In this document: in pieces, positions 9,101 to 16,223 of the stretch
How positions within the stretch are numbered: position 1 is the stretch's first letter
Layout: every line of letters starts with the position of its first letter
NCBI RefSeq assembly: GCF_017183135.1
Contig: NZ_JADDXW010000005.1
Span: 124,001-188,000 of the forward strand
Origin: Aurantimonas marina
GTDB lineage: Bacteria > Pseudomonadota > Alphaproteobacteria > Rhizobiales > Rhizobiaceae
Reading direction: 5' to 3'
Length of the DNA: 64,000 nucleotides
Translations under genes and position numbers: made by a program
Notes under the pieces: model-generated
Told to the model about the DNA's origin: nothing
The model's input: only the letters and a program-made list of their open reading frames with translations
Databases searched by the model: none

Positions 9101-9343
9101 GCCCTCAACGTGGATCAGCCGACCGTCACGCGCGTACATCAGAGTCGAGCAACCGACGGCACAGTAGGGGCAGACACTGACGCCGACCCTGTCGGCCTGT
9201 TCGAGGCGCGGGCGCAGGCCGTCCGACATCTCGCTGCGGGCGGCATCGGAACGGTGGCTCTCTCCCCGGACCTGCCGCGGCAGGGACCAATTGCGCAGAA
9301 AGTGCCTTGCCCTCTGCCCCGTCCGGGGAGCTGCGCGCCTCAT
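6158..9343 (-). CDS. fdhA: Formate dehydrogenase catalytic (molybdopterin) subunit, cysteine form
   Basis: The 1061-residue subunit oxidises formate to CO2 at a bis-MGD molybdenum or tungsten centre. The N-terminal CPYCAVGC...CPKG motif binds a [4Fe-4S] cluster. At the metal-ligand position the sequence is ARVCHSNSVPGLG, aligning with ARVUHGPT of E. coli FdnG: cysteine stands where E. coli has selenocysteine, and no in-frame TGA is used. No twin-arginine signal is evident, unlike FdnG. The start at 9343 overlaps the small upstream gene by four bases; Met39 (9229, MSDGLRPRLEQ) is an alternative. Together with the NrfD anchor this suggests a quinone-linked enzyme, possibly facing the cytoplasm (inference). 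Confidence 0.94.
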   Translation of the reverse strand: MRRAAPRTGQRARHFLRNWSLPRQVRGESHRSDAARSEMSDGLRPRLEQADRVGVSVCPYCAVGCSTLMYARDGRLIHVEGNPQSPINEGTLCPKGATLFSLHASPTRLTKVKYRAPYSTEWEERPLNWAMERIAQLTKRTRDETFVEALPNGVRVNHTLGIASLGGATLDNEENYLIKKVFGAGLGMVFIENQARVCHSNSVPGLGASFGRGAATMPQWDLANSDCVLVMGSNMAEAHPIAFRFVMQAKERGAKVIHVDPRFTRTSALADIHASIRTGTDIAFLGGVIRHLLENDLWWRDWAIPYTNLATIIEDGFQSPSEREDGRFSGWNAKKGAYDYDSWQYEGMVVPSALSEHYLNTAESFSEMTSRLTDKPPRQDPTLQHPMCVYQILRRHYAPYTPEMVEEVTGCPRDLFLKIADTLAEASGPDKTGAIAYAVGWNHHTVGVQMIRSAGLVQSLLGNVGRPGAGIIALRGHCSIQGSTDIPTLYNMLPSYLPQPNAFKPQAQHYDQFLDDETMPTGWWNNFPKYMTSLLRAYYGDAVSPENEWGFHWLPKIVGDHSQLALTLAMNDGVVKGLFLMGQNVVMGGSNSQMIQRGLAKLDWLVVRDTDMVEAANFWEKGHPVRNGEIRPEEIGTEVFLMPAELAGEKGGTFTNTHRLVQWHDKVVDGPGDSRSELWFMYHLGRRMKALYADSKQEHDRPIQALTLDYPLVNERGDIDGEAVLKEINGYTWPEKRLLEDFNELKDDGSTACGSWLYSGAYPGFNKTRERKADGPDGPGSHLGWAFAWPDNRRNLYNRASADPEGKPWSEKKRLVWWDETKGEWQGTDAIDFEPTKRPDYRPDWEKGATGMDAIGGAEPFIMMPDGRAAIYSPSGLKDGPLPTHYEPVESPGRNPLYAQRQSPVAKMFPRDDNPLHEPGDPRYPHVLTTYRLTEHHCGGTPTRGVPHTAELQPEGFAELPPELADELGVRTLDWIVISTARGAIETRAMVTERLRPLRFDGRWIYQVGMPWHFGWEGEATGDIANVLTAAVGDPNTSMHENKSLTCAVRAGRLTRGVAAE

Positions 9344-9561
9344 GGGCCTGCCTCCCTGATACAGTGGGCTGTCATCGCCTTGCGGCCGCTTTGGGCGCTG
9401 AAGATGATCTCCACCTCCGGTCCAGAAACCAGTGACTGCAGATCTTGCGGCTCCAGAGTCGCATCGCCGGCGAGGGTAAAGATGATCGACCGTCCATCAC
9501 CAGTGGAGAGCCGGAACCGACTTTCCTGCACGACCGAAATTATGCCTGAGATGCGCGCCAC
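9340..9561 (-). CDS. Small protein leading the formate dehydrogenase operon
   Basis: I read a 73-residue protein starting with GTG at 9561 (MARISGIISVVQESRF), with GGGAGG as ribosome site about seven bases before it. The open frame extends further upstream but that part is Pro/Ala/Arg-rich and not protein-like. Alternating hydrophobic residues suggest a small beta-barrel; there is no signal peptide or transmembrane segment. The stop overlaps the fdhA start (ATGA). The role is unknown; position suggests an accessory to formate dehydrogenase. It is the first gene of a five-gene coupled operon (73 aa, fdhA, fdhB, nrfD-like, 98 aa). Confidence 0.65.
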   Translation of the reverse strand: MARISGIISVVQESRFRLSTGDGRSIIFTLAGDATLEPQDLQSLVSGPEVEIIFSAQSGRKAMTAHCIREAGP

Positions 9562-10121
9562 GAGGCCTCCCTGATATCGCTTCGAAACGCACCGCCGGCC
9601 GGTGAGGTTCCGCCCCGGACGTCTGGTGCGCAATTGCGGCTCTCCCTCTGCTACGCAGTCCACCTTCGCGGGCGCGGCGCCTGGCGTCGCCACGCCAGCC
9701 GCTCCGCCGCCCTTCATGGTGCGGCTGTCGGCCAGCACTTCCCGCGCGGGCGGGGCCTTGGTGGCGGAGGCAGTCTCCCCGATCGGGAACCGCTCGCCCA
9801 CTGGCACACGGGGTCAGCGAGCCGGCGCGACGCAGGGTTCTCAGCAAGGGTTGGATCATCGCGGCATCTTCGGCAACGGTCGGATCGTAACTCACCCTTA
9901 TCGAGCAGCACCGGCGCCGGAAAGTCCCGGATTTCAAGGGTCAGCTAGCGTACAAAGGCGCACGAGCCGTATCTTTCCGCTGCGGGATGCCATAGGTCCA
10001 ACGACCGCGTGCAGGGTCGACCAGGCGCACGCGGCTGTGAGCGCATCGGCTTCCGCCCCAGGAGCGGGCGATGCCATGCGGAATACTCCCATCGAGCCAG
10101 ACAACCGTCTCTTGCGTCAGA
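9562..10121. other. Region upstream of the formate dehydrogenase operon, no intact gene seen
   Basis: About 560 bases lie between the GTG start of the formate dehydrogenase leader gene and the first recognisable gene fragment. Long frames are open on both strands because of the high GC content, but none has a ribosome site plus a recognisable family motif. A promoter for the fdh operon must lie here or upstream; I could not pick a convincing -35/-10 pair. The composition fits decayed DNA left by an insertion at tRNA-Cys. Confidence 0.4.
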
Positions 10122-10313
10122 TGCCGGCGGCTGCTGCCATGGCTGTATATTTTCAACCTGCAGACGGCGCAGACGACGTTGTCCAACGCCGGCTACAATG
10201 TCGAGGCCCGGCTCACCCGCTGGCTGCTGATGTGCCACGACCGCATCGACGGCGACAGGATCCCGCTGACCCACGAATTCCTCGGAATCATGCTAGCGGT
10301 GCGCCGTTCTCCG
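10122..10313 (+). pseudogene. Fragment of a Crp/Fnr-family regulator
   Basis: One frame reads NLQTAQTTLSNAGYNVEARL, then RWLLMCHDRIDGD and IPLTHEFLGIMLAVRR. This is the region after the cAMP-binding domain and the first helix-turn-helix part of rhizobial Crp/Fnr regulators (usual form VEERLARWLLMCHDR...LTHEFLA.MLGVRR). The nucleotide-binding domain before it is not found and the sequence stops in the recognition region, where the usual PGVT continuation is lost. So only about 60 of about 230 residues remain. It abuts the HerA fragment, pointing to rearranged DNA. Confidence 0.7.
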
Positions 10314-10330
10314 GCCCCAGTGACGAACGC

Positions 10331-10546
10331 GTGACGGCGCCAACCTTTCTCGGACGGGTCGGGAGCGTCGCCGGCGCCACGATCAGCGTGTGCCAGGCGG
10401 ATTCGGTTGCTTCGGGCATCGCAATCATCGGCGGGCGCAGCTACCGCGTCGGCCAGGTCGGCAGCTGCGTGCGCATTCCCCAAGGCTATCACGACCTCTA
10501 CGGCGTAGTCTCTGAAGTCGGCGCCCAGGCTACGCCCAAGACGGCA
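10331..10546 (+). pseudogene. Truncated HerA-like ATPase (N-terminal HAS-barrel only)
   Basis: From a GTG at 10331 the frame encodes FLGRVGSVAGATISVCQ, IIGGRSYRVGQVGSCVRIP and DLYGVVSEVGAQATP. This is the N-terminal HAS-barrel of HerA/DUF87 ATPases (usual forms IGRVG.V.G..I.V, G..Y.VGQ.GSF.RIP.G). The P-loop ATPase domain is absent; the frame runs on without homology into the antisense of tRNA-Cys. HerA proteins of this kind are often partners of SIR2 or nuclease effectors in phage-defence islands. Here only about 70 residues are left, some 30 bases from the tRNA 3' end. Confidence 0.72.
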
Positions 10547-10577
10547 ACGACATCTTTAAGGGGTGCGTACAGAGGAA

Positions 10578-10651
10578 TGGAGGCCTCGGAGGGAATCGAA
10601 CCCCCGTACAAGGATTTGCAGTCCTCTGCGTAACCACTCCGCCACGAGGCC
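10578..10651 (-). tRNA. tRNA-Cys (GCA)
   Basis: The reverse strand folds as a cloverleaf: acceptor GGCCTCG/CGAGGCC, anticodon loop CTGCAAA with anticodon GCA, T-arm GGGGG-TTCGATT-CCCTC, discriminator T and an encoded CCA. The 3' end faces the patch of gene fragments at 10122-10546, a usual layout for an island integrated into a tRNA 3' end. Confidence 0.95.
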
Positions 10652-10943
10652 TCATCGGCGCCGTACCTACGGATTTCGTTGGGTTTCCGCAAGGCCGGAA
10701 AATTTCATCCGGAAAATCCGGTCCTTCCGCCGTCCTGACCGAGCGATCGCGGCACATTGGCGCCGCTCAGCGCGTGATTTCATAGACGCGGCATCCTGCG
10801 CCATCTCGTTGCGTGCCGGCCGTCGTCGTATCGCCAACCGACACCCGTTCCTCAGCTGGCATCCGGTCCTTTGTCGCATTCGTCTGAAATCTTCCGCAGG
10901 CTTGCATCGCCTTGTCGGCTAGGGGGCGGGAAGGGCGCGCGTC

Positions 10944-12188
10944 ATGTCTTGCCAACCGTCGGGATTGGGCGCACGCCTAGTCAAATTCGCAGCTGAGCGT
11001 CCCGACAGACAGAAGATGATTCGAAGCCATTCGCGAGCGCATTCCGCGCCTGCCAGCCCCAACGCCGCCGATAGCCTCATTCGTGCGGCTCGGACGGATG
11101 ATGTCGATCGGCTGGTCGAGATCGAGGTGGCTGCTTTCGATGTCGATCGCATCTCACGCCGCTCGTTTCGTAATCTCGTCGGCGCTGACAGTGCGATCGT
11201 GCTCGTCGCCGAGGATGGCGGACTTGATGCACAAGCCTGCCGGGTCGTCGGCTACGCGGCCATCCTGCTGCGTCGCGGCACGGGGCTTGCGCGGCTCTAC
11301 TCCCTTGCCATCGCACCGGATGCGTCGGGGCGTGGGATCGGTCGAAAGCTGCTCGAAGCGGCTGAATCCGCAGCCTTCGATCGCGACCGCATCGCCCTTC
11401 GACTTGAGGTTCGCGAGGACAATGCCGCGGCGATCGCGCTCTATCGCTCCCGCCATTTTCGTTCGATCGGACGCTATCTCGATTATTATGCCGATCACAT
11501 GCCGGCGTTGCGCTTTGAAAAGACCTTGCGGGGCGACCAGGCGATCGAGACGGGTGTTCCCTATTACGAGCAGACGACGGACTTCACCTGCGGCGCCTGC
11601 TGCCTGATGATGGCGCTGGCGCGGGATGTTCCCGGTTTTGTGCTGGAGCCGGTGGCGGAGATCCGCCTCTGGCGCGAGGCAACCACGATCTTCATGATGT
11701 CCGGCCCCGGCGGCTGTGAGCCCTATGGCCTGGCGGTGGCGTCGCATGAAGCCGGACTCGACGCCGAAATTCATGTGTCGGAGCCCGGCGACCTGTTCCT
11801 GGAAGGCGTCCGCAGCGCGGAGAAGCAGCGAGTGATGGCGCTGGCCCAGGAAGATTTTCGCCGCCGCGCCGACGCCTACGGGATTCCCGTCGTCATCCGT
11901 CCGTTCACTCTGGTCGAACTACGCGCGGCCATCTCCGCCGGCAAGACGGCGGTGGTCCTGATCTCGGGCTATCACATGTTCGACAAGAAGGTGCCGCATT
12001 GGGTGCTTGCCCACGGCGATGACGGACGGCACATCGTCATCCATGATCCCTGGGTGGCGGACGAACGTGGCGAGTCGATCGCCGACGCAGCCAGCCTTCC
12101 AATTCCTTACGAAACGTTTGACCGGATCGCGCGTTTCGGCAAGGTCGGCCTCCGCGCCGCCGTCTTCCTCTCTCGGCGCGAGTCATAA
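10944..12188 (+). CDS. GNAT acetyltransferase fused to C39-like cysteine peptidase
   Basis: The 414-residue protein has two domains. Residues ~45-190 form a GNAT acetyltransferase with the acetyl-CoA loop SGRGIGRKLL. Residues ~200-410 form a papain-like C39 peptidase: FTCGACCLMMALA holds the catalytic Cys, HWVLAH the His and HDPW the Asp. It lacks a signal peptide and the transporter part of bacteriocin-processing C39 enzymes. A GGAAGG site precedes the ATG at 10944; Met25 (11016) is an alternative closer to the first conserved residue. Eleven bases separate it from the ATP-grasp gene, so the two form an operon. Pairs of this type were predicted to make or tailor small peptides; substrate unknown. 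Confidence 0.85.
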   Translation: MSCQPSGLGARLVKFAAERPDRQKMIRSHSRAHSAPASPNAADSLIRAARTDDVDRLVEIEVAAFDVDRISRRSFRNLVGADSAIVLVAEDGGLDAQACRVVGYAAILLRRGTGLARLYSLAIAPDASGRGIGRKLLEAAESAAFDRDRIALRLEVREDNAAAIALYRSRHFRSIGRYLDYYADHMPALRFEKTLRGDQAIETGVPYYEQTTDFTCGACCLMMALARDVPGFVLEPVAEIRLWREATTIFMMSGPGGCEPYGLAVASHEAGLDAEIHVSEPGDLFLEGVRSAEKQRVMALAQEDFRRRADAYGIPVVIRPFTLVELRAAISAGKTAVVLISGYHMFDKKVPHWVLAHGDDGRHIVIHDPWVADERGESIADAASLPIPYETFDRIARFGKVGLRAAVFLSRRES

Positions 12189-12199
12189 GAAGTCGTCCA

Positions 12200-13654
12200 A
12201 TGTCTCAATGGGTCGTCCTCGTCGGGCGCGCGTCCGATCTCGACAACGGCGCGACGCCGCACAAGATCATGACCAGTCGCGAGTATCTCGCGCGACCGGG
12301 CCTCTTCCGAGGGCAACGGCCCAAGGTCATCAACCTGTCGCGCTCCTACGCGTACCAGAGCCGCGGCTACTACGCGTCGCTGCTGGCCGAAGCCCGCGGC
12401 CACCGCATCGTCCCGTCGGTCGAGACGATGATCGACCTGTCGGAAAAGAAGCTTTACGAAAACGCCTTGCCCGAACTCGATGCCGCGCTCGCCAAGGCGT
12501 TCGACAAGAGCGATGCGCCGGCCCCGCCGATCCGCATCTATTTTGGTACTGCCGAGGATGTTCGCCTCGACCGCTTCGCCAAACTGATCTTCGACTGGTT
12601 TCGGGCGCCGGCCCTCGAGGTCCATCTGGAGCCGAAGAACGGGCGGTCGCGGATCCGCCGGATCGGCTTTGCCTCGATCGGCAAGCTCGACGATGTCGAG
12701 ACCGCGCGCCTGTTGGCCGCGATGGAACGATACACCGCCCGCCAATGGCGTGTCGCGAAGGCGAAGACGCCGGCGAAATACGCCTTCGCGACGCTCTACG
12801 ATCCCAAGGAAGCGATGCCACCATCGTCGGTCGGTACATTGCGGCACTGGGCACGCATCGCCGCCCGGCTCGGTGTCGATGTCGAACCGATCGGTCGCAA
12901 GGATCTGCCGCGGCTGGCGAATTTCGATGCCTTGTTCATCCGCGAGACGACCTCGATCTCCAATCACACCTACCGTTTCGCTCGCCGCGCCATGCAGGAG
13001 GGCATGCCGGTCATCGACGATCCGATCTCGATGATCCGCTGCACGAACAAGGTCTATCTCAACGAACTGATGGCCGCCAACGGTGTCGCCACGCCGTCGT
13101 CGGTGATGATCGGGGGCAAGGAGGACCTCGCCCGGGCGGCGGACGAACTGGGCTTTCCGATGGTGCTGAAGATCCCCGACGGGTCGTTCTCGCGCGGGGT
13201 AAAGAAGGTCGACGACGTCGCCGGTCTCGCAGCGCTGGCCAATGCCTGGCTGGAAGACAGCGATCTTCTGATTGCACAGAAGTTCATGCCGACCAGCTTC
13301 GACTGGCGAATTGGCGTGCTCGGTGGTGAGCCCTTGTTCTCGGTTCAGTATCTGATGGCCAAGAGTCACTGGCAGATCATCAACCATGACAATGGCGGGC
13401 GGCCATTGGAAGGTGGGTTCAAGGCTTTCTCGCTAGGCGATGCGCCGCCGCATGTGCTGGATGCCGGACTGAGGGCGGCCCGCTGCATCGGCGAGGGACT
13501 CTACGGTGTCGATCTCAAGGAGACGGACGATGGGGTGTTCCTGATCGAGGTCAACGACAATCCGAACCTCGAGCATGGGATCGAGGATATTGCGGAGAAG
13601 GACGAGGTCTGGACCCGTCTCACCCGGTGGTTCATCGACCGCATCGAGCGCTGA
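12200..13654 (+). CDS. RimK-like ATP-grasp ligase with RLAN N-terminal domain
   Basis: The 484-residue protein begins with the RLAN domain found in front of some RimK-like ligases (VVLVGRASDLDNG, INLSRSYAYQSRGYYASLLAE), followed by a pre-ATP-grasp part (FIRETTSISNHTYRFAR) and a C-terminal ATP-grasp fold with KIPDGSFSRGVKKV for the ATP loop, FDWRIGVLGGEP and the Mg-binding FLIEVNDNPNLEHGIED. ATP-grasp enzymes join a carboxylate to an amine through an acyl phosphate; RimK adds glutamate to peptides. With the upstream GNAT-C39 protein it probably builds, acylates and trims a peptide or modifies a protein C-terminus (inference). No precursor peptide gene is visible nearby. Confidence 0.88.
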   Translation: MSQWVVLVGRASDLDNGATPHKIMTSREYLARPGLFRGQRPKVINLSRSYAYQSRGYYASLLAEARGHRIVPSVETMIDLSEKKLYENALPELDAALAKAFDKSDAPAPPIRIYFGTAEDVRLDRFAKLIFDWFRAPALEVHLEPKNGRSRIRRIGFASIGKLDDVETARLLAAMERYTARQWRVAKAKTPAKYAFATLYDPKEAMPPSSVGTLRHWARIAARLGVDVEPIGRKDLPRLANFDALFIRETTSISNHTYRFARRAMQEGMPVIDDPISMIRCTNKVYLNELMAANGVATPSSVMIGGKEDLARAADELGFPMVLKIPDGSFSRGVKKVDDVAGLAALANAWLEDSDLLIAQKFMPTSFDWRIGVLGGEPLFSVQYLMAKSHWQIINHDNGGRPLEGGFKAFSLGDAPPHVLDAGLRAARCIGEGLYGVDLKETDDGVFLIEVNDNPNLEHGIEDIAEKDEVWTRLTRWFIDRIER

Positions 13655-13772
13655 AACGTCGTGGATCGGGCCGTCGTGAACGGCCGTCGCGCCTTGCGTG
13701 CGACCGGAGCCGCGACTATGGAAAACGGGCAGCCGCAAGGCGACGATGCGGCAAGACACGAGGACTTTGGCC

Positions 13773-14429
13773 ATGGATTTCGAGACTGCCCGCACGAAAA
13801 TGGTGGACAACCAGATCCGCACCACGGACGTGACCCGTCATGACATCCTGCGGGCGTTCTTGCAGGTGCCGCGGGAAGAATTCGTGCCCGCCTCGTCGCG
13901 CAAGCCGCTGGCCTATATCGACGAGGATCTGCCGCTCGGCCACGGTCGCTATCTGATGGAAGCGTCGCCCTTCGCCAAGCTCCTGCAACTTGCCGCGGTC
14001 ACGCCCGAGGACGTCGTCCTCGATGTCGGATGCGGGACGGGCTACTCATCCGCAGTCCTGTCGCATCTCGCTGGCTCGGTGGTCGCGCTGGAAGAGGACG
14101 TCGAACTCGCCGCGTTCGCCAGCGAGAATCTGATGCGACTCGACTACGTCACCTGCGTCGTCGTCGAGGGAAAGCTGGAGGATGGCTACCCGTCCGAGGC
14201 GCCTTACGACGTGATTGTCTTCGAAGGGGCGGTCGGGTGCTTGCCGGACACCTTCTTGGAGCAGTTGCGCGAAGGCGGGCGTCTCGTGGTCGTTGAGGGC
14301 GTCGGCAACGCCGCCTCGGCCAAGCTTTACTTCAAGGACGAGAATGGCATCGTCTCGGACCGGTTCGGCTTCAACTGCAGCGTCAAGCCGCTTCCGGGAT
14401 TCGAGAAGAGGCGGGAGTTCGTTTTCTGA
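13773..14429 (+). CDS. Protein-L-isoaspartate O-methyltransferase-like protein
   Basis: The 218-residue protein is of the PCMT-like type that precedes tolC in many rhizobia. It has an N-terminal MDFETARTKMVDNQIRTTDV, the SAM-binding motif I VLDVGCGTGYSSAVL and PYDVIVFEGAV. The canonical PCMT motif around QTISQP is changed (GRYLMEASP), so activity on isoaspartyl residues is uncertain. The start at 13773 has AGGA at good spacing; the frame extends upstream without similarity. It lies 118 bases after the ATP-grasp gene and about 180 before tolC. A second, SurE-linked PCMT-like gene is at 37401. Confidence 0.88.
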   Translation: MDFETARTKMVDNQIRTTDVTRHDILRAFLQVPREEFVPASSRKPLAYIDEDLPLGHGRYLMEASPFAKLLQLAAVTPEDVVLDVGCGTGYSSAVLSHLAGSVVALEEDVELAAFASENLMRLDYVTCVVVEGKLEDGYPSEAPYDVIVFEGAVGCLPDTFLEQLREGGRLVVVEGVGNAASAKLYFKDENGIVSDRFGFNCSVKPLPGFEKRREFVF

Positions 14430-14612
14430 GCGGCCGGTCGTTGCAGATATGTGTCGTTGCCGCGCAAAGCATTCCAGGTGCCGGCTTGCCTCTTGATCCA
14501 GGGGGCGGGAAACTGATCAGATAGTCCCCCTATGGGACGGACAAGCCGAATGGTCGCTGTGGTGGCATTGCTCCATTGTGATACGCGTTGTCTGCGGTTT
14601 GGAGTCATCGGG

Positions 14613-16046
14613 TTGCGTAGTAGAATTTGGATTACCGCCGCTCTTGTAGTCGGTGTGGTCGCATCGGTCCCCGCCACCGCGGCGGCCGAAACCCTGACCG
14701 GAGCGCTGGCTAAAGCCTATGCCAACAGTCAGGGGCTGAATTCGGCGCGAGCGCAATTGCGCGCCACTGACGAGAATGTTCCGCAGGCGCGGGCGGGTCT
14801 CAGGCCGTTCGTCAGCGGGGTAGGCTCAGCCAACGCCACCCGGAGTCGGACGACCTTCGGCGACGATATCTCGTCCCAGACTGCACGGACGGAATCAATC
14901 GGCTTCGGCATCCAGCTCAACCAGACGCTGTTCGACGGGTTCCAGACACCCAACAACGTCGCCGCCGCGCAGGCACAGGTCCGCGCCTCGCGGGAAAACC
15001 TCGCCAATACCGAGCAGAATACGCTGTTCGATGCGGCGACCGCCTATATGGACGTGCTACGCGATAGGCAGATCGCCGCGCTGCGCCGCCAGAATCTTGG
15101 CTTCCTGCAGGAGCAGGTACGCGCGTCGCGGGCGCGCTTCGAGGTGGGTGAGGGGACGCGCACCGACGTGGCCCAAGCCGAGTCCCAGCAGGCGCTTGCC
15201 ACAGCGCTGCTCAACAGCGCGCTGGCGCAGGTGGCCTCCAGCGAGGCGACCTATTTCGATGTCGTGGGTAATCCGCCAAGGAATCTCCAGCCGGGCAGAG
15301 CTCCTTCGGCTTACATCCCGAAGTCGCTCGATTCGGCGTTTGCCATCTCTCAGCGCGAGCATCCGGCCATTCTGGCGACGCTGGCCGCCGTTGACGCCGC
15401 GGCTTTTCAAGTCAAGTCGGCCGAAGGCGCGCTGCTGCCGACACTGAGCCTGACCGGCCGCGTCGACGATACCTATGCACTGAGCGAGAGCCGAGGAGGC
15501 GACCTGCCCGGCGTCAATAGTTCGCTCGGGCGGCCCAGCGTCAATACCCAGAACCAGGTGTCGGCGACGATCGGAGCGCAACTTACCATCCCTATCTATC
15601 AAGGCGGGCGCGCGAGTTCCCAGGTGCGCCAGTCCAAGGAAGTGCTCGGCCAGCGCCGGATCGAGGTCGACGGAACACGCGATCAGGTGAGAACTGCGGT
15701 GGCCAGCGCCTGGGCACAATTGCAGGCGGCGCGCGCCAATATTACCGGCTTTCAGGCGCAGGCGCGGGCCGCTCGCCTGGCACTTGATGGCGTGATCGAG
15801 GAGCGCAACGTCGGCCAGCGAACCACGCTCGACGTGCTCGATGCCCAGGCCGAGGTGATCTCGGCGCAAATCCTACTCGTCGGATCGCAACGCGACGAGG
15901 TGGTCGCCGGCTATGCCGTGGTCTCGGCCACCGGCCGTCTGTCGGCTGAGCGGCTCGGATTGGCCGGCAAGACCTACAAGCCGGAAGAGCATTACGAACA
16001 GGTCCACGACAAGTGGTACGGCCTGAGAACGCCGGACGGGCGCTGA
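14613..16046 (+). CDS. tolC: TolC-family outer membrane channel protein
   Basis: The protein (477 residues from the proposed start) is an outer membrane factor of type I secretion and efflux. A signal peptide (IWITAALVVGVVASVPATAAA) is followed by the internal repeat of TolC, with motifs ALAKAYANSQGLNSARAQL, LNQTLFDGFQT, GTRTDVAQAE in the first half and LTIPIYQGGRASSQV, GQRTTLDVLDAQAEV in the second. I prefer a TTG start at 14613 because GGAG sits eight bases before it and the signal peptide then begins properly; an in-frame ATG at 14532 has no ribosome site. It should trimerise across the envelope with ABC or RND pumps encoded elsewhere. Confidence 0.9.
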   Translation: MRSRIWITAALVVGVVASVPATAAAETLTGALAKAYANSQGLNSARAQLRATDENVPQARAGLRPFVSGVGSANATRSRTTFGDDISSQTARTESIGFGIQLNQTLFDGFQTPNNVAAAQAQVRASRENLANTEQNTLFDAATAYMDVLRDRQIAALRRQNLGFLQEQVRASRARFEVGEGTRTDVAQAESQQALATALLNSALAQVASSEATYFDVVGNPPRNLQPGRAPSAYIPKSLDSAFAISQREHPAILATLAAVDAAAFQVKSAEGALLPTLSLTGRVDDTYALSESRGGDLPGVNSSLGRPSVNTQNQVSATIGAQLTIPIYQGGRASSQVRQSKEVLGQRRIEVDGTRDQVRTAVASAWAQLQAARANITGFQAQARAARLALDGVIEERNVGQRTTLDVLDAQAEVISAQILLVGSQRDEVVAGYAVVSATGRLSAERLGLAGKTYKPEEHYEQVHDKWYGLRTPDGR

Positions 16047-16223
16047 GCGCTCCGCTTGAGGATCGCGGGCGAGACGGCCATCGCGACAGCCTCGCCCAAG
16101 AAGCTGGTGATAGTTTCAGCCAAAGAGCTTGCGGGATTCACGCCGGGGTTCTTTCCATTTAGGCTTCGCGCATGATTCGATCGATAGGGTCGGCCCCTGT
16201 CGCGGAATTTGCGGGAGCGTCCC

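Noticed and set aside
6158-9343. Selenocysteine in formate dehydrogenase
   Set aside because: The position aligned with E. coli Sec is encoded as Cys (ARVCHSN); no in-frame TGA is present.
8012-9574. 520-residue open frame antisense to fdhA
   Set aside because: Shadow of the catalytic subunit gene; no family motif and no ribosome site.
9602-10633. 343-residue open frame on the plus strand
   Set aside because: Only its last part resembles a protein (HerA N-terminus); the rest is low-complexity and the end runs into antisense tRNA-Cys.
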